A stretch of DNA of 64,000 nt from NCBI GenBank assembly GCA_019054805.1, contig JAHQIY010000007.1, positions 5,213,501-5,277,500 of the forward strand. Reading direction: 5' to 3'. The stretch is from Brachionus manjavacas (taxonomy: Eukaryota > Rotifera > Eurotatoria > Ploima > Brachionidae). A program made the translations under genes and the position numbers. The number at the start of each line of letters is the position of its first letter. Position 1 is the stretch's first letter. The notes under the pieces were generated by a model. It saw only the letters and a list, made by a program, of their open reading frames with translations. It was not told where the DNA came from and did no database searches. This document shows, piece by piece, positions 55,704 through 64,000 of this stretch.

Positions 55704-56646
55704 CACTAGAAGCACTAAAACGAGTCAAAATGACTTGTTTTAATAGAATCTAATGGATAAAAATGGATAATAATTTATTATTTGGATAAATCTATTCAAA
55801 ACTTAATTTTTGTTGAGTATAAATAAAAATTTGGCTAAAAAAAATATCTTGCAAAAATTTTATCTTCTAATGAATTCATTCCTTTTTGAACCAATTTTTC
55901 GTCTTTCATGTAAAAAACGCAAACTTTAATTTATGCATTTTTTAAATTTGCTTATCTTCGTTCAAGTTTTAGGATTTAAGTCAGTTTTTAAAAATTTGTT
56001 TACTTTTTATAAATATTTTATGACTCATCCATTGATTTTGTAGAAAAATTCAAAATTTTAATTAAAAAACGAGTCAAAATGAGGGGTTGTGAAGTTCATT
56101 TCAATTCGATCGTTTCAATTCAGAAAAACTTGAATAACTTTTTTACTAAAAGAGATAATTCAGTTCTGTAAAATGCTTAATTATAAGCAAATTTGCTTAA
56201 TGCAGTAAAATAATTCTGCAAAATACTCTGCAATTTTCTGCATTTTGCACCCCATTAAAAAGTATTCCAATCAAGGGTGCAATTACATTGAAGAGTTTTT
56301 GCAGACGTATATTTTTGGATTAAGCAAAGTTGCTTAACCATTGAGCATTTTACAGAACTAAATTATCTCTTTTAGTCAAAAAGTTATTCAAGTTTTTCTG
56401 AATTGAAACGATCGAATTGAAATGAACTTCACAACCCCTCAAAATGACTCTTTTTGGTGCTTCTAGTAGTATATGCTTGATTTTGAGCAAAGGAAACTTT
56501 TTTATTATTTGAATTTAGTTAATTTAGAAAGCTATTCTTATTTTTATGCTGAAAAAACAAAATTGTGCTCAAATAGCAAAAATTGACTTAGATTTTAGCG
56601 ACCGAAAATCGAAAAAGAGTCATTTGACTCGTTGGTGCTTCTAGTG
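55704..56646. mobile_element. piggyBac-type MITE (unit 4)
   Basis: Copy of 35254-36195, but its right end reads GACTCGTTGGTGCTTCTAGTG. That matches the left end better than in units 1-3 and so looks ancestral. Confidence 0.8.
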
Positions 56647-57145
56647 TTAAATTTAATTATTTACTTGTATTATTTTGAAAAAATTTAAAATTTACAATTG
56701 ACAATTTAAAACTTAAATAGCTGCAAACAGAGCTTACTTCTCCCTTGGACTTGACTAAAATGGAAAATTTAAAAATTTTCACAAAGTTATTCTTGGTTAA
56801 AAAATACTTGAAAATCTTTTTATTATCAATTTTTTTGAAATTTTCTAATGAACTTTCTTAATAAAAAAAAAAAAATATATTCTCCTTAGATTTTATTACA
56901 TTCAATATATATAAAATATATGTTGTTTAATTTAATTACGCTTTTAATAAAATCTTATCTCTAAAAAGTTGACGTAAATCTCAAAAAACTTGAAAAAAAG
57001 AATAATTTTACAAGGTTAGTCTTAAATGGTTATTATTAGCTTCAAATTATCAATTGTAAATTTTTTTAGAATAATTCAAATAAATGCTAAATTTAAAAAA
57101 ATTATCTAGTTATCTTTTCTTGTATGTTACAAATCATTCTTTACT

Positions 57146-57944
57146 TTATGATTCTTTCTAACACCTTACAAGGGAACGAAGTGAGAGAAATCGGCCAGCA
57201 GTTAGCTGGCTTAAGCTTTGAACCTTTTTTATGTATTTAGCTTAGATTAGACTCTTTTCAGTACGATTGTAGTGATCCAAATCTAAGTTACTGTAGAAAA
57301 TCGGCTTCAGGGCTTTTGCGAATTAAAAAGCGCATTTTTTTTAGAGGCAGCGGATGAACTTTAGCAGCCCCTGTAGACTAAGATAAAGTTTTCCAATGTG
57401 ATCGAGTCAGCGTCGAATACACATCGATTTTAGCACCGCTTGACAAATAACGGGTAGAGTATCATCGCAAACTGAAAAATTTCGCTTTGCTGCCCTTCAA
57501 AAGAGAAGTCTCCATTAGCAGACTCAATTGATTGTATTCTGGCTCTTGTTTTTGTCTGGTTATTTAAATAAGAGTAGAGTAATATTGGATCGGTTTTGCA
57601 TTTTTTAATAAACTCTAATTCATAGCTCGTTACCAACTTCCTGATTAGTGGCTTTACCGACTGGGCTTTATCCAGAAATTATTGTTTAAAGATCGATTCG
57701 TCTTTAGATGACTAATATTTAAACCATTAGTTGTATTTCTCTCTTTGCGCCTTTTAAAGCTCACCAGTAAACCATCTAGATTTGGAGTGAATTTTAGATT
57801 TTGCTTTTGGTATAAACTCGTTCGTTTTGAGTGATAATTTTCCATTTAACATAGTGCACATCTGCTCATCGTCGGAATTTACCGGATATTCACTTTCCCA
57901 GCTTATTAGTAGATGTGAGTTATTTAAATTGGTATGGTTTTTCC
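57146..57944 (-). mobile_element. LINE fragment (unit 4), 3' side of a split element
   Basis: Copy of 36700-37497. Here it continues across the MITE into 58484-59570, so unit 4 shows the uninterrupted ancestral order. Confidence 0.65.
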
Positions 57945-58483
57945 CTGAGTTGTTTCAAAAACCCTAATTAAAGTCCAAGTCCGGACTTTAAAAATTTATT
58001 TTAATAAAAAAACTCCAACACTGGCTTGGCTTTCTTAATAACCACCTGGGATCGCAAAAGTATCATTTTTCCGCAATGATGACTACCTGAAACGGAAGAA
58101 ATTTCATTTGTCCCTTGACATTCATTGAACGCAAAAAAAATCTCACGATGATGTCAAGCTAAAAAAAAGACTGGAAAAAATTCTTTGACTGTAGTTGAGA
58201 ATGAGGCGAAAATTTCCATGATCTTCCGTAATTGATGAATTACTCTACATGGAAAAACAGGATCATTTTTTTTGAATAATTTTTAAAACCTGAGAAAAAA
58301 TTGACTTTGGAATCTCGGAACGTCGAGTCATCAAGATTAAGAAAATTTATTTTTTTTAAAACTTAAAGAATTTTTCTGGTCATGATATTCATAGTGAAAA
58401 AAAATAAAAGGCTTTGACTCGAACTTTTGAAAGTAGAAAAAAAAAAGTCCAGACTTGAGAGTTGTGACTTTTAAACAACTCTG
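57945..58483. mobile_element. Complete hAT-type MITE inserted in the LINE
   Basis: Starts CTGAGTTGTTTCAAAAACCC and ends GTGACTTTTAAACAACTCTG. Same family as 26310-26728, with an extra ~90 bp segment (58139-58230). The target duplication is not clear. Homology with units 1-3 stops inside it at 58227. Confidence 0.7.
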
Positions 58484-59570
58484 GCTTGCTTTTCGTTAAG
58501 CGAGATGATTTAGCATTTTTCCGGTACATATAATAAATCTCTATGGAATTTTGAGTTTAAGGCACCAAGAAATTCGATACTTGATGCCTTAAACTCAGGG
58601 TGTTCTTCACTGACCCCTCCTTTGACAGTCCATTCAGACTCGGGTGGTTAAGATCTCCCGAAATTAGGAGGCCAGTATATTTTTCTGAGTTGACAAGCTT
58701 TTAGCTTTCACTATTGCGTTGTCTAGCAGCATGGATATTTCTCGCACCGCCTTGTCTGTGGCAAGTTTCTTTTTGTTGCTTTGATGATTTTCCTAATTTC
58801 TCCATACCGTATGCTCCAGTAGTATTACCTCCCATTCTCTGTGTCGTATCTAAGTCTCCCATCAACTATTGAATCTAAGGCTGCATTTCTGTTGTCTCTT
58901 TCAGTCTTCATTCTTTTTCGGCTACTAGTTCAGCAATAGTTAGATCCTTGTTTAAAAAGACATTTTTCATGTTCACCTTGTCTTTCAGATTTTTTGCGCC
59001 TTTTAACGCAGTTTCTTGAACGTTTTTAATGTCAAACTCAACACGAAGAAGGGCAGGCTTACTACTAGGTCTCGTTTTTCGGATTCAGGTTTTTCTTTTA
59101 ACATGATCGCTGTTTATTCCAATAAGGTCAAGTACGGCTTTTAATTTTTCCGAGTCGTGATTCTCTTTTTCTTCTGCTAGTCCATTATCTCTTTCCTTTG
59201 GCCAGCTTATTATGATGTTGTTTTCTTTGTTTTCTTCTGTTTTCATTTCACGTGATACTTTTTCAACAATATGGTCCCTTCCTTTCTATTAGTTTTTCCC
59301 AAGATTCTGCTCCAGTAAGGCGTCTCTTTTGGGGTAACTGAATGCTCCTCGAGTTTTTTTGTTTGGTCAGTAATTTTTTTTCTCGGTCGCTACAAAGTTG
59401 CTCTCGGATTAAAATTCGGTCTTTTTGTCATTCGTTAATGGTTCCTAGTATCCGGTTAGTTAGTTCACCAGCAAAAACCATTAGTTCCTTCAACAACTCA
59501 TGCTGTTTTTTTAAAGTGTCTGACGATGCTGGTGGCACCGCTTACTATTTGTTTAATTGTTTTGAGATTT
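58484..59570 (-). mobile_element. LINE 5' part: ORF1 tail and endonuclease start
   Basis: On the minus strand, near 59540, TNRILGTINE and coiled-coil-like residues precede LDLIGINSDHVKRK, SSKPALLRVEFDIKNVQETA and NVFLNKDLTIAELVAEKE, the RRM/CTD-like pattern of LINE ORF1 proteins. Nearer 58600 WTVKGGVSEEHPEFKASSIE follows, like the endonuclease segment after GDFN. Frames are broken. It continues at 57944 after the nested MITE. Confidence 0.55.
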
Positions 59571-59631
59571 TTAGCATAAAAAAAATTTCTTTATATAAAG
59601 TATTAAATAAAAAAAAATTTTTAACTTGGGT

Positions 59632-60275
59632 ATTTATTGCTTAATTTTATTACGCTTATAATAAAATCTTATCTCTTAAAAGTTGACGTAAAATTACCAA
59701 AAATTTATTTAAATACGATTTTCAAGATATTTAGAAAAGCTTTTTTAATTAAATATTTACTTGAATTATCTTGAAAATATTTACAATTGATAATTTGAAG
59801 TAAATAATAACCATTTAAGACCAACTTTGTAAAATTATTCTTTTTTTCAAGTTTTAAGAGATAAGATTTTATTAATAGCGTAATAAAATCTAAGGAGAAT
59901 ATATTTTTTGTTTTTTTTAAGAAAGTTCATAAGAAAATTTCAAAAAAATTGATAATAAAAAGATTTTCAAGCATTTTTTAACCATTTAAGATTAACTTTG
60001 TGAAAATTTTTAAATTTTCCATTTTAGTCAAGTCCAAGGGAGAAGCAAGCTCTGTTTGCAGCTATTTAAGTTTCAAATTATCAATTGTAAATTTTAAATT
60101 TTTTCAAGATAACTCATGTAAATATTTAATTTAAAAAGCTTTTCTAAATATCTTGAAAATCGTATTTGAATAAATTTTTGGTAAATTTACGTCAACTTTT
60201 TAGAGATAAGATTTTATTAAAAGCGTAATTATATTAAACAACATATATCTTATATATATTGAATAAGGAGAATTT
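59632..60275. repeat. Inverted-repeat element without the piggyBac-type MITE
   Basis: Arms of about 170-200 bp (59632-59800 and 60070-60275) pair through AAAATCTTATCTC...AAGTTGACGTAAA and TACGATTTTCAAGATATTTA. The same sequence flanks the MITE in every array unit. Here GAAAAGCTTTTTAAATTAAA (minus strand, near 60135) is an unoccupied TTAA site. Confidence 0.7.
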
Positions 60276-60654
60276 TTTTTATTAAGTTGTATCTTTATAC
60301 AGAAAACTTAAAAAGATTCAGTTTTAGTTTTTAAAGAAAACTAAGACCTTGATGTTTCTCAAAATAGCAAAACCAGCTGTGTATTTTTCAATTTTTACAA
60401 TTTTCAATGTTGCACACCTATGCATTGTAGTTTTTTTAGCTTTTTTTAAGAAATTGCTTAATATGATATCATGTTTCTGCTAAATATTTCAAAGCTTTTT
60501 TCATTGATAAATCAATATCACGCTGAATAAGGGTTTTTCCTTAATTTTCTTAGACTTATCAACTTATTTTTACATTCAAATGACATTCTTTGTTTTTTCT
60601 GATAGAAGTTTTATTTTTTTACTAAGATTATATTTTTTTGATTTAGAGTCCAAA
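60276..60654. other. Upstream region of the coiled-coil gene
   Basis: AT-rich. An open in-frame extension from ATG 60580 would add 25 hydrophobic residues, but TTTAGAGTCCAAAATGAAT looks like a leader or 3' splice site just before the chosen ATG. Confidence 0.4.
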
Positions 60655-63600
60655 ATGAATGAAGAAATTGAGAAAATGGAAAATGAGGCTTTGGAAAATT
60701 TCAAAAGGGAAGAATCAATCTATTCAAATAGCTTAATTGAAATTCAGGATGAACAAGAACAAACAAAGAGGGATTTAAACAAACTTAAAAACGAAGAAAA
60801 TTCCCTGAATGAAGAAAAAGCTCGATTAGAAGATTTATTGGAAGGAAAAAAACTCGACTTGGAGGCACACAAGCGTGAAGAAAACCAGATTCAAGAAGAT
60901 ATTGATAGGATTCAGCTACAAGTTGATGAGCTCAAAGAAGAAATAGAAAGAATTGAGGAAAAAAAATTTCAGCTTGAAATGCAATTGGAACAAATTGAAG
61001 AGCAATTGCTTGAGATTGAAGAGAAGCGCGAGGAGATCGAGAATGAGATGAGTCTTTTAGAAGAAGAATTGCAAAAGTTAAAGGACATTAAAACTAATCT
61101 TGAAAATGAATTAAGAGAAATTCAGTCTAAATTAAATGAAAAATTAAGAGAGAAAGAAATGTTGGAAAGTGAAATTAAAAAGATGGAGCTTGAAATACAA
61201 AGTTTAGAAAATGAATTAGAAAAAATTCGAGTTGAGATAGAAAAATTGGAGACTGAAATCCAAGCGATTGAACAAGAAATACAAAAAAAAGAAGAAGATT
61301 TAGCCGAGTTGCTCGGTAAATTGGACGATTTGTTAGATAACATTGATTATTTGAATGAGATAATTAGAGACATTGAAGAAAATAGAAAAAAAGCAGAAGA
61401 AAAAAAAAGAGAATTAAAGACTGAAGTTGAAGTAAATTTTTTAGAATTTTGTTTCAAGTCAAATAAAATATTTTTGTTTTTAAAATTGATTAGAATAAAA
61501 AAAGGGAACTTGAATCAGAAAAACAAAAACTTAATGAAGAAAGAAGAAAAGTGATCGACTTGGAAAAAAAAATTTCGGAAAAGCTTGTAAATTTAAGGAA
61601 TCTACAAAATCGGATCAATATGATTAAAAATGAGATTCAAATGATCCAACAAAATATAAATTCCCAGGATAAAACAGTCAACTATCTCAGAGAGCAATTA
61701 ATAGAAGTTAATTCTAAACAAGGCGAGACTTTAAAAGAACTTGAAAACCTCAAAAACCAAATAAACAAAAAGATTGATGAAATAAACATGGCTAAGTCTC
61801 AAGTTGAAGCAAAAGAAAATGATATTCAAATCTCTTTAAAAGAAAAAGAAAAAAAGGAAAAAGAACTAACGGTTTTAAAAGAAAAATTAAAAACTTTAAA
61901 CTCTGAAGTAGAAAATTTGAAAAAAGAAAAAAAAATGGATGAAAAAAAGCTCAGAGAAAGTGAGAGAGAATCAAAAAAATCTGAAGAAAATTTACGAATA
62001 GCTGAGAAAAATTTACGACAGGCTGAAGCAGAAAGGCAAAGAGCCGATAATCAACTTAAAGTTGACGAAAGTGCTGAAAAAACAGCAATTGCAGTACACG
62101 AAGCAGCTAAATTGAGACTTAGAGCAGCAGAAGTTCAACTTGAACAAGCCAAAGCCAGTCTGCAAGCAGCCATAACAGCCGCAGCAGTCGCTGGACCCAT
62201 TGCTAGTGCAACTGTTGCATCTGCAAAGGCGGCTGTAGCTCTAGCCTCAGCCAATTTGGCTACGGCGACAACACAATGTGCTTCTGCGTTTTCACAAAGG
62301 AAAAAAGCAGAAGCTAAAAAGCAAAATTCCAAAATAAAATTAGAAATTAAAATTCAAAATAAAAATAAAAAAGAACAAGAACAAAGAACAGCTGAAGCAC
62401 ATGACAAAACCTGCAAAACGAATCATCTAAATGCACAGAAAAAAGATCAAGTAACTTCCTTAATGTTTAAATTTAAACTTACCATCTTGATGAACTTTTT
62501 AAAAAAATTTTAAGAGCACAAAAATTAGATTAGATCAAAAAATCAGTGAAAGGGACAAAAAAAAGGAAGAACTTAATAGAGAGAATGCAAATTATGAACA
62601 GATAAAAGCTAGAATTGAAACATTGAAAAAAGAAAAAAGAAATTTGAAAGATAATTTTGAAAAGAAAAATCAAGAGCATAAAGACTTGGTAAACAATGAA
62701 ACCAATGTTCAGGCAAAATTAAGAGATCTAAATGAAAAGCAAACAAAATTGAAAAATTCCATTAAAAGTTATGAAGAAAGCATAAAGAGACATCAGGATA
62801 ACAAAAATGCTAAACTTAAAGAGCTTTCAACACTTCAAAAGGAAATTGATAGAGCCGAAGCTGAAGTTAAAAATATTCAACAGGAAAAGAATTCAAAATA
62901 TTTGAATATACAAGAGATAACCAGAAACTGTAGTGCTTTGCAATCAAACATAGATATGCAAAGCGAAAAATTGGAATTTTTAAATTTGAGTATCCATCAG
63001 CTGAGAGAAAAAAAGCGAGAATCTGAAAAGCAGAAAAGAGAGTTGGAAAGAAAGATAAGTACATTAAAAGAAGAAATAAGTGGGAAAAAAAGTGCACTAA
63101 ATGAGAAAAAATCTAGTTTAAACTCGAACAAAAAACTGCTTAATTCAAAGTTACAAGAGATTGAAAATAAAAGAAAAGTTTTGGAAAATTTAAATGACAA
63201 AAAGAACCGGTTGGACTACGAAATAGATTGTAGAAACAGCGAAATGTCATCTTTGAATTCAAGGAAAGCAGCTAATGAGTCAGCTATTCAAAATTGTGTA
63301 AGCAAGAAACGAGACTTTCAGTCTAAACTTAGAGATTTGAAAAAAAATGAAAAAGAGCTACACTCTAAAGAAACAAAATTAGAAAGTGAAATAAACAAAA
63401 CTCAAAATAAGTACGACAATAAGAAAAATGAATTGAGGAGAATACTCGGTGACCAGAATAATTTGGAAAATCGAAAATCCGAAAAGTCAAAAGTAATTCG
63501 TGAAGTTACTAAAGAATATGACAATTTGAGTGCTCAAATCTCACTTAAATGTGGTGAAATTGATTTTAAGAAAAAAAATATTGACGGCAAGAACCGATTG

Positions 63601-63771
63601 TTAGGGAGTCAAAATTTTAAATACAATGAAACTCGCCAGAATTTAAGACAAGCTAGGGTTAACATAGCACGACAACGACAAGTGAGAATTAATGATCAAG
63701 AAATTGATTTAGATGGTCATCTAAGCTACAGAGAAAGTGAGTTGAATAGCGAACATGAGTTGGAATTATAA
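60655..63771 (+). CDS. Long coiled-coil protein with an alanine-rich centre
   Basis: Exons 60655-61431, 61494-62450 and 62515-63771 (introns 62 and 64 nt, both phase 0) give 996 residues. Exon 1 is almost pure Glu/Lys/Leu heptads (EIEKLETEIQAIEQEIQKKE). Exon 2 begins KKRELESEKQKLNEER and passes into an Ala-rich block at about residues 460-535 (AAITAAAVAGPIASATVASA, AVALASANLATATT) with few charges, then Lys-rich KIKLEIKIQNKNKKEQEQR. Exon 3 returns to coiled coil and ends HLSYRESELNSEHELEL. There is no motor, kinase or SMC ATPase motif. It resembles filament or tether proteins only in general character; I assign no function. The ATG at 60655 has an A at -3; a start at 60580 or an upstream exon cannot be excluded. 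Confidence 0.75.
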
Positions 63772-64000
63772 ATTTTAATATTTTGATTTTATTACAGATT
63801 TAATTATTTTTTTTGCTTGACTTTCGAAATTTTAAGATTCTGCGTTGATTTTTTTTATAAAAAAGTTATAAAAAGTTTGCAAGTAGGGATTCTAGTGAAA
63901 AAAAATCCCCAAACGAGTCTTTTTGAATGACTCTGAAAAATTACTTTAATTATTTTAAAATATTTTTGAATAAAAAAAAAGTTATTTTCACTTGACAAAA
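63772..64000. other. 3' flank to window end
   Basis: AT-rich; no clear polyadenylation signal within 100 bp of the stop codon and no further gene start. Confidence 0.4.

Larger units (their letters stand above)
33219..58227. repeat. Head-to-tail array of a 6.8-kb unit, ~3.7 copies
   Basis: Unit 1 is 33219-40037, unit 2 40038-46848, unit 3 46849-53655, and a partial unit 4 is 53656-58227. The GTPase ATG recurs at 34028, 40847, 47657 and 54466 (spacings 6819, 6810, 6809). Units 1-3 differ mainly by homopolymer length; unit 4 has more substitutions. Each junction joins the middle of an inverted MITE copy to GTPase codon ~270 through a shared AATT. Units 1-3 carry 2.26 kb (37777-40037 in unit 1) that unit 4 lacks. 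Stretches not listed separately are AT-rich without genes. Confidence 0.95.

Noticed and set aside
33219-58227. CRISPR-like regular repeats
   Set aside because: The repeat unit is 6.8 kb of eukaryotic sequence; there are no short repeats with unique spacers.
61122-61343. Serine-rich minus-strand frame
   Set aside because: Complement of the Glu/Lys codons of the coiled-coil gene; a typical antisense artefact.
62135-62332. Alanine-rich minus-strand frame
   Set aside because: Antisense shadow of the Ala-rich block of the coiled-coil protein.
1-64000. Dictyostelid or other AT-rich protist origin
   Set aside because: AT content and short introns would fit, but the MSLQW-type BAP31 with KKEE end, ankyrin-DHHC enzyme, VLIG-type GTPase and animal-type LINEs favour a metazoan.

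Overview
The window is animal nuclear DNA, very AT-rich (roughly three quarters A+T by eye). It has short GT-AG introns of about 48-63 nt, animal-type housekeeping genes and many decayed transposons. Composition, intron size, a very-large-GTPase (VLIG-type) gene and the mix of non-LTR, hAT, piggyBac, Tc1/mariner and Mutator-like remnants fit a monogonont rotifer of the Brachionus type best. That assignment is inference; no rRNA or mitochondrial marker is present.

Layout. 1-8 kb: three housekeeping genes, each rebuilt from exons: the 3' end of an ankyrin-DHHC palmitoyltransferase (ZDHHC17-like, +), an ABHD12-like serine hydrolase (+) and a BCAP31-like ER membrane protein (-). 8-11.3 kb: a graveyard of LINE, LTR-integrase and MITE pieces. 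11.7-19.8 kb: one AAA+ ATPase locus (-) whose Walker A and Walker B halves are separated by a 5.3-kb interval holding three LINE copies and a foldback element. The reading phases of all five exons still close, but two splice sites look damaged. 20-26.7 kb: hAT and Mutator-like transposase ends, MITEs, a minisatellite and one unidentified exon.

27-34 kb: an intact 2,320-codon single-exon giant GTPase (-). It has about 70-residue helical repeats at the N terminus, a VLIG-type G domain, a Cys/His cluster and a C-terminal von Willebrand A domain. 33.2-58.2 kb: a head-to-tail array of a 6.8-kb unit, about 3.7 copies. Each unit carries the upstream region and first ~270 codons of the giant GTPase, a tRNA-type SINE, a short hAT MITE, a piggyBac-type MITE plus an inverted partial copy of it, a LINE fragment and a truncated gene with a possible PD-(D/E)XK nuclease core. 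The extra 5' gene copies share a premature stop. 58.2-60.3 kb is the apparent native right flank (second half of a MITE, 5' half of the LINE, an inverted-repeat element). 60.7-63.8 kb: a three-exon gene for a ~996-residue coiled-coil protein with an alanine-rich centre.

How it fits together. ABHD12 (lysophospholipid hydrolase), the DHHC enzyme and BCAP31 act on endomembranes, but their proximity is probably chance. The most unusual part is the giant GTPase with its array of promoter-plus-N-terminus copies and internal inverted repeats, which could be an unequal-duplication by-product, a source of antisense or small RNA, or partly an assembly artefact. No CRISPR array, rRNA or convincing intact tRNA was seen.
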